Assembly (NCBI RefSeq): GCF_001693485.1
Contig: NZ_MAXC01000001.1
Span: 186,001-250,000 of the forward strand
DNA length: 64,000 nt
Direction of reading: 5' to 3'
Source of the DNA: Bradyrhizobium sp. LMTR 3
GTDB taxonomy: Bacteria; Pseudomonadota; Alphaproteobacteria; Rhizobiales; Xanthobacteraceae
This document shows positions 45,677 through 53,582 of this stretch, piece by piece. Position 1 is the first letter of the stretch; each line of letters starts with the position of its first letter. The notes below the pieces were generated by a model that saw only the letters and a list, made by a program, of their open reading frames with translations, made no database searches and was not told the origin of the DNA. A program made the position numbers and the translations under genes.

Positions 45677-46804
45677 ATGACGTCGCAAACATTCACCGTC
45701 CGTAGCGTGCAGGCCTTCTGCTATCGTTACCCGTTGTCGACGCCGGTTGTTACCTCCTTCGGCAAGATGCTTGACAGGCCGGCAGTATTCGTTCGTGTGG
45801 AAGACACTGACGGCAATGCCGGCTGGGGCGAGATTTGGTCAAACTTTCCATCGGTCGGAGCCGAACATCGAACGCGACTCGTCAACGAGGTGCTGGCGCC
45901 CGCGACATGCGGGCGCACAGTCGGCGCCCCCCAGGAAATCTTCGAGGCCCTGACACAGGGCACCACCGTGCTGGCGCTGCAATCCGGCGAGCCCGGTCCG
46001 TTCGCGCAGGCGATAGCGGGAATTGATCTTGCAGTTTGGGATCTGTTCGCGCGGCGGCGGAAGCTACCACTGTGGCGGTTGCTTGGTGGCAACGGCAAGA
46101 CGATAAGGGTCTACGCCAGCGGAATTAATCCGACGGGTTCGCGGCAAGTGGCGGAATCGGCCATTAGGCGCGGGCATCGCGCATTGAAACTGAAGATCGG
46201 CTTCGAACTGGCGACGGATCGCGCCAATCTGGCGTCGCTGCGCGATCTGGTAGGCGACGGCGTGCTGGCAGCGGATGCCAATCAGGGCTGGTCGTTGGCC
46301 CGTGCGCTGGAGATTGCGCCGCATCTGCGCGAGTTCGATCTTGCCTGGCTGGAAGAGCCGATCCGTGCCGATCGGCCGTGGCGGGAATGGCAAGAGTTGC
46401 GTGAAAACGTCGGCATCCCGCTGGCGGCCGGAGAGAACATCGCGAGCCGCGCGGGGTTCGAGCAAGCGCTCGGCGACAACGTATTGCACGTCATGCAGCC
46501 CGACATCGCCAAATGGGGTGGCCTGACTATGTGCGCAGGTATCGCGCGCGACATCCTGGCGTCGGGCAAGACCTTCTGCCCGCACTATCTCGGCGGTGGA
46601 ATTGGTCTGCTCGCATCGGCGCATCTGCTTGCCGGGATCGGTGGCGACGGTCTGCTGGAAGTCGATTCAAACGACAATGTGCTGCGCGACCGACTTTGCG
46701 GACCGCTCATCAACGTGACGAACGGAACCGTGACGCTGGGCGAAGAGCCGGGATTGGGAATCGAACCGGATCTGAGCCCGATCGAGCAGTACCGGACCGC
46801 TTGA
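45677..46804 (+). CDS. enolase-superfamily dehydratase (mandelate racemase/muconate lactonizing type)
   Basis: 375 aa from ATG 45677. The base motif is LKLKIG (KxK). Metal ligands are Asp in ADANQGW, Glu in LEEPI and Glu in AAGEN. A His in CPHYLGGG is a likely second base, the pattern of sugar-acid dehydratases. It is the last gene of the operon and should dehydrate an aldonate to a 2-keto-3-deoxy acid. The stop is followed by a convergent HxlR gene. Confidence 0.88.
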   Translation: MTSQTFTVRSVQAFCYRYPLSTPVVTSFGKMLDRPAVFVRVEDTDGNAGWGEIWSNFPSVGAEHRTRLVNEVLAPATCGRTVGAPQEIFEALTQGTTVLALQSGEPGPFAQAIAGIDLAVWDLFARRRKLPLWRLLGGNGKTIRVYASGINPTGSRQVAESAIRRGHRALKLKIGFELATDRANLASLRDLVGDGVLAADANQGWSLARALEIAPHLREFDLAWLEEPIRADRPWREWQELRENVGIPLAAGENIASRAGFEQALGDNVLHVMQPDIAKWGGLTMCAGIARDILASGKTFCPHYLGGGIGLLASAHLLAGIGGDGLLEVDSNDNVLRDRLCGPLINVTNGTVTLGEEPGLGIEPDLSPIEQYRTA

Positions 46805-46866
46805 TCCGACGGGGCCGCATGCATCTCGTTCGGATAGAGCGGAGCTTTCATTCGCCCTATCGTAAC

Positions 46867-47208
46867 TTACGCCGGTAACTTCGCCGCCCACTTCTTCGCC
46901 CAAATACCAAGAGGAACAAGAAGGGCATAAAGTTCGTGTCCGGTCGGTGTAGCGCGATAACCCTCGGTCGAATGCTCGACCAAGCCTGCTTCACGCAGTT
47001 CTTTCAGGCGCGAATTAAGAACCGTAGGCGAGATCGATTCGCAACGTTCTTGCAGTTCGCGGAATGTGCAGGGTCCGCCATTGCTGAGATTCCACAGAAC
47101 GCCCAATGTCCAGCGTCGCCCCAACAGGTCCAGGAGCGCCATGACCGGGACGCCTGTCCGCGAGCCTCGGACAGGTTTCCCAGGTCTTGGTGTTTGGCTC
47201 ATAGGCAT
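46867..47208 (-). CDS. HxlR family transcriptional regulator
   Basis: 113 aa from the ATG at 47208 (a second ATG lies at 47202). The winged helix shows VMALLDLLGRRWTLGVLWNL, CTFRELQERCESISPTVLNSRLKELREAGLV and YRATPTGHELYALL, the HxlR order. Two Cys residues may sense redox or electrophiles. It is convergent to the dehydratase gene and has a palindrome just upstream, so autoregulation is likely. Its target is not clear. Confidence 0.9.
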   Translation of the reverse strand: MPMSQTPRPGKPVRGSRTGVPVMALLDLLGRRWTLGVLWNLSNGGPCTFRELQERCESISPTVLNSRLKELREAGLVEHSTEGYRATPTGHELYALLVPLGIWAKKWAAKLPA

Positions 47209-47212
47209 TCTC

Positions 47213-47229
47213 GCTACTAAATAGGTAGC
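47213..47229. promoter_or_regulatory. HxlR operator candidate
   Basis: GCTAC-TAAATAG-GTAGC is a perfect 5-bp inverted repeat with an AT-rich centre, 5 bp upstream of the HxlR start. The form fits operators described for the family. Confidence 0.55.
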
Positions 47230-47333
47230 ACTGCCTCTGTCAAGCGTTGGGGATCTCACCACGCCATCGCGGGCACACAGGATGCCCATCACTGTGCTCG
47301 CCGCAGCACTCTGGCGGCTCATCTCCCCAGCCT

Positions 47334-48113
47334 CTACTCCTGCAACGACGAGACGCTTGCGGCAATATTGTCCGCCAGGGCTTTCACCAGCGGCACGTAG
47401 CGCCCGACGACGTCTGCGCGGTCGAGCGCCGAGGTGAAGTAGGTCATGCCGACGGTGGCGAGAACGCGATGATTGACGATGACGGGGAGCGCGATCGTGT
47501 TCGAGGAGCGCGGTTCGACCATCGGGTCGCGTTCGGCAAAACCTTGCTTGCGGATCGTGGCCAGCAAAGCCAATGCCCGCTTTCGCTCGGTGGCGAGTTT
47601 GTCTTCGGCCTCCTGCGAGCGGGCCAGCATGTCGAGCAGCATCGATCGCTCGCTGACCGGACAGAACGCCAGATAGGCGCGCCCCAGCGCCCGCCCGAGC
47701 AGGCTGAGTTGCATGTTGAGCGTGCCGTGAAAGGGCGAGACCGGGCTGTCGGGAATGGTGCTGAAGCGGACCACGACCGAACTCCGTTCGAGGACGGCGA
47801 TGGCGATCGGCCAGTGATATTGCCGCGTGAAGGCGAGCGCCCACGGGCGCGCAGCCTCCACCACCAGCGGATCGCCGTGAAAGCCGTTGCTCAGCGACTT
47901 GACCCGCGAGGCGACCGCGTAGCCGCCCTGTCGCCGGTCGTTGGCGGCATAGCCCAGCGCGCATAGCGACTTCATCAACCGCACCACCGTCGATTTCGGC
48001 AGCCCCGTCGCCTTGTGCAGACGATCGATCGAGGTGACGCGGTGGCGATTGAGCTCCTCCAGCAAGAGGAGCGTACGCGAGGCGGCTTCGACGGTGTCGG
48101 ATTTGAGCGGCAT
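47334..48113 (-). CDS. IclR family transcriptional regulator
   Basis: 259 aa from the ATG at 48113. The winged helix is SRTLLLLEELNRHRVTSIDRLHKATGLPKSTVVRLMKSL. The effector domain has the family pattern (SSNTIALPVIVNHRVLATVGMTYF). It is divergent from the HpcH/HpaI aldolase operon and has a perfect palindrome 7 bp before its own start. It probably controls the 48250-54998 gene group in response to an aromatic or organic acid. Confidence 0.9.
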   Translation of the reverse strand: MPLKSDTVEAASRTLLLLEELNRHRVTSIDRLHKATGLPKSTVVRLMKSLCALGYAANDRRQGGYAVASRVKSLSNGFHGDPLVVEAARPWALAFTRQYHWPIAIAVLERSSVVVRFSTIPDSPVSPFHGTLNMQLSLLGRALGRAYLAFCPVSERSMLLDMLARSQEAEDKLATERKRALALLATIRKQGFAERDPMVEPRSSNTIALPVIVNHRVLATVGMTYFTSALDRADVVGRYVPLVKALADNIAASVSSLQE

Positions 48114-48120
48114 CTTGAAA

Positions 48121-48135
48121 TTCCACCTGGTGGAA
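48121..48135. promoter_or_regulatory. IclR operator candidate
   Basis: TTCCACC-T-GGTGGAA is a perfect 7-bp inverted repeat with a single central base, in the iclR leader 7 bp upstream of its ATG and inside the divergent promoter region. Confidence 0.7.
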
Positions 48136-48249
48136 CGCGGCGGAATAGCTATGGCCGATCGGCGTCGTCCCTGCAATGGTTTTCGCCAAGCGCCACGCCG
48201 GACCTGTCTTCCGAAGGCAGCCTGTGCAGATGGCCGGGGAGGAGCAACC

Positions 48250-49068
48250 GTGTCCGGAGACGTCGTCAGGCCGCATTTTTCGTCATTCCGCCGCCGCTTC
48301 GCTGCGCGACAGGTCGTCGTCGGCTCGTTCATCAAGACGCCGACCACGCACGCAACCGAGATATTCGGCGCGCTCGGCTACGATTTCGTCGTGATCGACG
48401 AGGAGCACGCGCCGATCGATCGCGCGATGACCGATGTCATGCTGCTGGCTGCGCGCGCCAGCAACCTCGCCGGAATCGTGCGGGTGTCGTCGGATGATCC
48501 GGCCAAGATCCTGTCCTGCCTGGATTGCGGCGCAGCCGGTGTGCTGGTGCCGCATGTCGCGACGGTCGAGAAGGCACGCGCCATTGCGGCCGCCGCGCGA
48601 TACCGCGGTGGGCGGCGCGGCTATTCCGGCTCGTCCCGCGCCGGCGCCTATGGCGGCACGCCGATGTGGTCTCTCGTCGATGAACAGGATGAATCGGTTT
48701 GCGCGATTGCAATGATCGAGGATCCGGAAGCGCTTGACCATATCGACGCCATCGCTGCGGTCGATGGAATCCACGGCTTCTTCATCGGCCGCGGCGACCT
48801 CACGGTCGCCCTTGGCGCCAAATCCTCGGCCGACGCGTCCGTCAAGGACGCGGTGATCAGGATCATTGCAGCGGCGAAGAAAGTCGCCAAGCCGGTTTGC
48901 GTGATGGTCGCGAGTCCGGCGGAAGCCAGGGATTTCGCCGAACTCGGGGCCAGCGCATTCATCATCTCGTCGGATCAGGGGCTGATGCGTCGGGCCGCGG
49001 CGCAAACGCTCACCGATTTCAAATCGCTCGTTCGAACCACGGATGGCTCACATGTACCACAGCACTGA
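48250..49068 (+). CDS. HpcH/HpaI family class II aldolase
   Basis: 272 aa. The GTG start at 48250 is fixed by GGGGAGGAG 5 nt upstream. The family motifs are VVIDEEHAPID, MIEDPEALDHIDAIAAVDGI with the metal-binding Glu, and FFIGRGDLT with the Asp ligand. Relatives cleave 2-keto-3-deoxy acids such as 4-hydroxy-2-oxoheptanedioate to pyruvate and an aldehyde. It is the first gene of the IclR-controlled group, and its end overlaps the cupin gene. Confidence 0.88.
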   Translation: MSGDVVRPHFSSFRRRFAARQVVVGSFIKTPTTHATEIFGALGYDFVVIDEEHAPIDRAMTDVMLLAARASNLAGIVRVSSDDPAKILSCLDCGAAGVLVPHVATVEKARAIAAAARYRGGRRGYSGSSRAGAYGGTPMWSLVDEQDESVCAIAMIEDPEALDHIDAIAAVDGIHGFFIGRGDLTVALGAKSSADASVKDAVIRIIAAAKKVAKPVCVMVASPAEARDFAELGASAFIISSDQGLMRRAAAQTLTDFKSLVRTTDGSHVPQH

Positions 49069-49984
49069 TCCGCGCGCTGCGCTCGCCGCCACGCCCGTCG
49101 GCACAAAACCCGCCGCCACCCACTTTGCGGGTGCCGAGTACGCCAAATTCTACGAAACGCCGCCGGCCGAAAATCAGAACGGCGCGCGCACCTGGTACGC
49201 CCGCGGCCAGAACTTCATCATTGCCTATAGCGAGGCCGACAAGGGTGCGGTGCTGAGCCGGACCAACCAGCCCGACGAATATGTCGTGCTGCTTCCAGAT
49301 CCCGGCGCCGGCGCCGAGATCGTCTGGGGCAACGAGCGCAAGGTCGTCAACGGTCACTCCATCAGTTTCGTGCCGGCGGGTGCAAGCTCCGTCACGTTGC
49401 TGGGGGCTGCCAAGGTGGTGCGCATGGTGACGACGCGATCGGAAGACCTCGCAAAACTCTGCTCGAACGCCGCGTCCTACGCGACGCCGCATCCCAATCT
49501 ACCGCCGTTCGAGCCGTGGCCGGAGGCGACCGCGGGCACGAAGATCCGGACCTACAGTCTCGACGTCGCGGCGACGCCGGGCCGGTTCGGGCGCATCTTC
49601 CGCTGCTCGACCTTCATGGTGAATTTCCTGGAGCCGAAGCACGGCCCGCGCGACCCGAGCAAGATGTCGCCGCATCACCATGACGATTTCGAGCAATGCT
49701 CGCTGGCGCTGGCCGGCACCTTCGTTCACCATCTGCGCTGGCCGTGGACGACCGACATGGCCCGGTGGCGCGACGACGATCACGAACGCTGCGGATCGCC
49801 CTCGGTCGCGGTGATTCCACCGCCGGCCATTCACACATCGCAAGCCGTCGATCCCAAGCTCAACGTTCTCGTCGACATCTTCTGCCCGCCGCGCCTGGAT
49901 TTCTCGGCCAAGCCGGGCTGGGTGTTGAATGAGGACGATTATCCGATGCCCGCGCAAACCGGCGCCGGCCAATCCGCGGCCTGA
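49052..49984 (+). CDS. cupin-type protein of unknown activity
   Basis: 310 aa from ATG 49052 (ATG 49043 is 9 nt earlier); it overlaps the aldolase end by 17 bp. The C-terminal half has MSPHHHDDFEQCSLALAG, a cupin metal motif with His and Glu ligands, and a later His in PPAIHTSQ. The N-terminal half also looks beta-rich, so a bicupin fold is possible. A metal-dependent isomerase, hydrolase or dioxygenase activity is possible but not shown. Confidence 0.65.
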   Translation: MYHSTDPRAALAATPVGTKPAATHFAGAEYAKFYETPPAENQNGARTWYARGQNFIIAYSEADKGAVLSRTNQPDEYVVLLPDPGAGAEIVWGNERKVVNGHSISFVPAGASSVTLLGAAKVVRMVTTRSEDLAKLCSNAASYATPHPNLPPFEPWPEATAGTKIRTYSLDVAATPGRFGRIFRCSTFMVNFLEPKHGPRDPSKMSPHHHDDFEQCSLALAGTFVHHLRWPWTTDMARWRDDDHERCGSPSVAVIPPPAIHTSQAVDPKLNVLVDIFCPPRLDFSAKPGWVLNEDDYPMPAQTGAGQSAA

Positions 49985-50013
49985 CATATCTCCATCTGAA
50001 AGGGCCTTCGACC

Positions 50014-50985
50014 ATGGCCGACAAGCAAGCGTCCTACCCGAACACCGTGCCGCTGCCGCCGCTATCGCGGGCGGCGGAAGTTGCCGAGCTTCTGGTCGGC
50101 GCGATCGATCTGCACTGCCATAGCGGCCCGGCAGCCATGCCACGCATCCTCGATCATCATGAGGAGCTGCTCGACGCGGCGGAAGCAAAATTCCGCGCCG
50201 TGCTCTACAAGGATCATTTTTATGCCGGCATGGCGCATGCGATCCTGCTGGAGAAGCTGTTTCCCGAAACCAATGTAAAACTGTTCTCCGGCATCGTGCT
50301 GAACAATGCCTCGGGCGGTATCAACCTGCATGCGGTCGACCATACGATCAAGCTCGGCGGCAAGATCGTCTGGATGCCGACGCTGTCGGCGGCGAACCAT
50401 ATCAAGGCGATGTCGGCTGGAAACTCGACGTTTCCGAAGACCTCACAAAAAATGCTCGAACCGATCCCGCTTTCCGCGCTCGACGCCCATGGCAAGCTCA
50501 CGGACGACACCAAGAAGGTCATCGATCTCATCGCCGAGGCGGACATTATCCTGGCCGGCGGCCATCTGCCGGCCAGCGAATTGCACATCCTGTTCGAAGA
50601 GGCGGCGCGACGCGGCGTCAAGAAGATGATGGTCAACCATCCGACCTACATCGTCGGCTGCAATGACACCGATATCCGCCAGCTCGTCGCGCGCGGCGTC
50701 AAGATGGAGCATTCGATCTGCATGTTCATCGAAGGCAAATCCTTAAAGTACAGCGCGGACGATCTCGCGCACCTGATCGAAGTGGCTGGCGTCGACAACA
50801 CGATTCTGTCGTCCGACCTCGGCCTGCAGGGCTCGCAGCGTCCGGTCGACGGCTTCCGCAGCATCACCCAGATCCTGCTCGATCTGCAGATGCCGCGGCC
50901 CGCGATCAGGAAGCTCATCAGCGACAACGCAGCACGGTTTCTGAACCTTCCGGTGATGCCGTCGACCGCGCAAGACGCCGCTTAG
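50014..50985 (+). CDS. DUF6282-like metal-dependent hydrolase
   Basis: 323 aa with AAAGGG before the ATG. It has an amidohydrolase-like metal pattern: IDLHCHSGP (HxH), YKDHFYAG, AGGHLPASE, MMVNHPTYIVGC and LSSDLGLQG. The fold is like TIM-barrel amidohydrolases, and I recall it as DUF6282. A hydrolytic or decarboxylase role on a ring or lactone intermediate is an inference. It lies in the middle of the IclR-controlled group. Confidence 0.75.
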   Translation: MADKQASYPNTVPLPPLSRAAEVAELLVGAIDLHCHSGPAAMPRILDHHEELLDAAEAKFRAVLYKDHFYAGMAHAILLEKLFPETNVKLFSGIVLNNASGGINLHAVDHTIKLGGKIVWMPTLSAANHIKAMSAGNSTFPKTSQKMLEPIPLSALDAHGKLTDDTKKVIDLIAEADIILAGGHLPASELHILFEEAARRGVKKMMVNHPTYIVGCNDTDIRQLVARGVKMEHSICMFIEGKSLKYSADDLAHLIEVAGVDNTILSSDLGLQGSQRPVDGFRSITQILLDLQMPRPAIRKLISDNAARFLNLPVMPSTAQDAA

Positions 50986-51041
50986 CGGGACAGGCGCGAA
51001 GACCGCGAAAAGCGGCGCGCGCTTAAGGGGAGGAAGTCAGC

Positions 51042-52136
51042 ATGGAACGGGTAGATCGCGACGGTGACGCGCCGATGCACCGCATCGTGGCGCGAGCTAT
51101 GCCATTGGTGGCGGCATTGCTGTTCATGGGAGCAAGCCATACGGCAGCCGCGGAAGAGCAGCGCCAGCCGCTGAGGCCGCCGATCATCCTGGAATCGACG
51201 GGCGCGTATGAAGTGGGCGGCAAGGTCGTTGCCAAGCCCGACGATCCCAGCCAGACGCTCTCCTGCGACCATGGTTACGTCGAATACTTCATCCCCGCGA
51301 AAAGGCGCAGCGTCGGCCTGATCATGTGGCACAGCTCCAGCACCAAGGTGTGGGAGAACCGCTGGGACGGCGGCGAAGGCTACAAGAGTATCTTCCTGCG
51401 CAAGGGCTATCCTGTTTACCTGTGGGACGGCCCGCGCGTCGGCCGCGCGAACTGGAGTTGCGAGCCGATCAGCTACACGCCTGACTATTTCGATCAGCGT
51501 AACTTTGCCGCCTGGCGCTTCGGTCTGACCTATCTCAATTGGCATCCGGGCCTGCAGTTTCCGACGGCCGACAAGGAAGCCTGGAATCAGGCGACGCGCG
51601 CCCGTTACGACGAGTTCGATACGCTCGATAACGCATTGTTGCAGGCGGAGGCCGGCGGCCAGGCGATCGACAAGATCGGCCCCGTGATTGCCGTCACCAA
51701 TTCCGCGGGGGGCTGGCGCGCGCTGTTGTCGGCGCTCAAGGCAAAGAGCGACAACATGAAGGGCATCGTCGCCTACGAAACGCCAGGCTTCGTCTTTCCG
51801 GTGGGCGAGGGGCCCGAGCCGAAGCCGGATGCGCCCTACGGTCCCAATTCCGTGCCGCTCGTCGAGTTCAAGAAGCTGACCAGGTTTCCGATCCAGATGG
51901 TATTCGGCGACTACACCGAGACGCGTCCGATCTGGGCCGCCTCGGTCAAGGTGGCACGGACCTTCTGCGATATCGTCAATCGTCACGGCGGAGATTGCGA
52001 AGTCCTGCTGCTTCCCGATGCGGGTCTGCGCGGCAACACGCACATCGCCTTTGCCGATCTCAACAATGAAGCCGTTGCGGAGAAACTGTCCAAATGGCTG
52101 GGCCGCAAGGGCCTGGACAAGTTTGCCGAAGAATAA
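51042..52136 (+). CDS. secreted alpha/beta hydrolase
   Basis: 364 aa with GGAGGAAG before the ATG. A signal segment (MPLVAALLFMGASHTAAAEE) follows a 19-residue polar N-terminus. The alpha/beta fold shows GLIMWHSSSTKVWENRW and the nucleophile region IAVTNSAGGWRALLS with a Ser in NSAGG. The His near NTHIAFADLN is a candidate base. The substrate is unknown, possibly an ester taken up or cleaved outside the membrane. Confidence 0.75.
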   Translation: MERVDRDGDAPMHRIVARAMPLVAALLFMGASHTAAAEEQRQPLRPPIILESTGAYEVGGKVVAKPDDPSQTLSCDHGYVEYFIPAKRRSVGLIMWHSSSTKVWENRWDGGEGYKSIFLRKGYPVYLWDGPRVGRANWSCEPISYTPDYFDQRNFAAWRFGLTYLNWHPGLQFPTADKEAWNQATRARYDEFDTLDNALLQAEAGGQAIDKIGPVIAVTNSAGGWRALLSALKAKSDNMKGIVAYETPGFVFPVGEGPEPKPDAPYGPNSVPLVEFKKLTRFPIQMVFGDYTETRPIWAASVKVARTFCDIVNRHGGDCEVLLLPDAGLRGNTHIAFADLNNEAVAEKLSKWLGRKGLDKFAEE

Positions 52137-52180
52137 GCGCTGGCGCCCATGCAGGACCTGCGCACAGCTCGGGAGGAAAC

Positions 52181-53149
52181 ATGCGTCCGCTCTCTTTCGG
52201 CCTCATAGGCCTGGCACTTGCCATTGCGCCATGTCAGCCCGCCGCGCAGGAGTGGCCGAGCCGGCCGGTCACCATGATCGTGCCGTTCCCGGCTGGCGCC
52301 GCCGTTGACACGTTGGCGCGCGCCGTTGCTCATGCGCTGAGCGAAGACTTCGGCAAACAGTTCATCGTCGAAAACCGCGCGGGGGCGGGCGGCAATCTCG
52401 GTGGGGCGGCTGTCGCCAAAGCGGCTGCAGATGGCCATACGTGGCTGTTCGGGACGCCGGCGCCGATCGCGCTCAACAAGTTCATGTACAAGGGCCTGGC
52501 TTACGATTCCGAGCGAGATTTCACGCCGGTTGTGCTCGTCGCCAAGTCTCCAATGATCATTACGGCGACATCAGACTTTCCAGCGAAGACGCTTCCCGAC
52601 CTGATCGCCTATGCCAAGCAGAACCCGGGCAAGGTCAACGTCGGCCATCCCGGCAACGGCACGCTCGGACACATTACCTCGGCGCTGATCCAGCAGTTTG
52701 CCGGCGTGGAGATGACACATGTACCCTATCGCGGGTCCGCGCCGCTGATCACGGACCTCTTGGGCGGACAAGTCAACGTCGCCATGGATTTCATGCCGAC
52801 CTATCTGCCGCTGATAGCCGACCGCAATATCCGCGCGCTTGCGGTGACGACGAGCCAGCGCGTTGCGCAACTGCCCGATGTACCGACGGTGCAGGAAGCG
52901 GGATTTAGGGGATTCGAGGCGACCGCATGGTACGCGATCGTGGCTCCAACCGGTACACCGCCTGAGATCGTGATGAAGGTCAACAAGGCGGTGAATGCCT
53001 TTCTGAAGAGCGACAAGGGCAAGACCATCCTCGAACAAAATTCGTTGCAAGGCGTCGGAGGCGCGCCGCAAGACCTCAAGGCGTTTATCGATGGCGAACG
53101 CGACAAATGGCGGCCCGTGATCGAGGCCGCAAAGATCGCGATGCAGTAA
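52181..53149 (+). CDS. tripartite tricarboxylate transporter binding protein (TctC/Bug family)
   Basis: 322 aa from ATG 52181, preceded by GGGAGGAAAC. A signal peptide is followed by the TctC hallmark (WPSRPVTMIVPFPAGAAVDTLAR, VENRAGAGGNLGG, LPDVPTVQEAGF). It binds a carboxylate in the periplasm; no TctA/TctB genes are seen nearby, which is usual for Bug proteins. It probably delivers the substrate of the surrounding pathway. Confidence 0.92.
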   Translation: MRPLSFGLIGLALAIAPCQPAAQEWPSRPVTMIVPFPAGAAVDTLARAVAHALSEDFGKQFIVENRAGAGGNLGGAAVAKAAADGHTWLFGTPAPIALNKFMYKGLAYDSERDFTPVVLVAKSPMIITATSDFPAKTLPDLIAYAKQNPGKVNVGHPGNGTLGHITSALIQQFAGVEMTHVPYRGSAPLITDLLGGQVNVAMDFMPTYLPLIADRNIRALAVTTSQRVAQLPDVPTVQEAGFRGFEATAWYAIVAPTGTPPEIVMKVNKAVNAFLKSDKGKTILEQNSLQGVGGAPQDLKAFIDGERDKWRPVIEAAKIAMQ

Positions 53150-53165
53150 AGCGAGATCGCCATAG

Positions 53166-53539
53166 ATGGCTGCTATTGAAATTCCTGCGCTGTCGATCCC
53201 GAAGGTTGTCCTCGTCACCGGCGGCAACAGCGGCATCGGCAAGGCGACGGCGGCGCGCCTTGCCGCCATGGGTTCTGCTGTCGTGGTCGGCTACAACAGC
53301 CGCCGCTCGCTGGCCGACCAGGTGATCGATGGGCTGCAAGGCAGCCGGCGCGTCGCCATGCGGATCGCGATCGACGATCCGGCTTCCATCTCAGAGGCCG
53401 CGGCGGCCGTGGGCACGCGGTACGGGCGGCTCGATGCGTTGGTCATGACGATGTGGCGAGGGTGGTAGTTGCCTGCATCGTCAACCTCACCAGTTCGACG
53501 GGAATTGTGGTGCCGGTGGATGAGGGCAGGCACCTCTGA
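53166..53539 (+). pseudogene. SDR gene with a large internal deletion
   Basis: The 5' part (53166 to about 53447) encodes a normal SDR start (VLVTGGNSGIGKATAARL ... RYGRLDALVM). The 3' part (about 53450-53539), in another frame, encodes a typical SDR end (DDVARVVVACIVNL ... TGIVVPVDEGRHL). About 130 residues including NNAG and the YxxxK active site are missing, and the original frame stops at 53466. The joined remnant cannot be an active dehydrogenase. Confidence 0.75.
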
Positions 53540-53582
53540 CGGAACAACTCCACCGCTGCGCGGACATCATGAAAAGAGAACA

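Noticed and set aside
36502..46804. Sulfoquinovose (sulfo-EMP) operon
   Set aside because: The kinase and aldolase families fit, but there is no sulfoquinovosidase, isomerase or sulfolactaldehyde reductase, and a sugar-acid dehydratase is present instead.
46867..48276. One 469-codon minus-strand frame from IclR through HxlR
   Set aside because: Only the last 113 codons are a real protein (HxlR); the upstream part is the shadow of the IclR gene in another frame.
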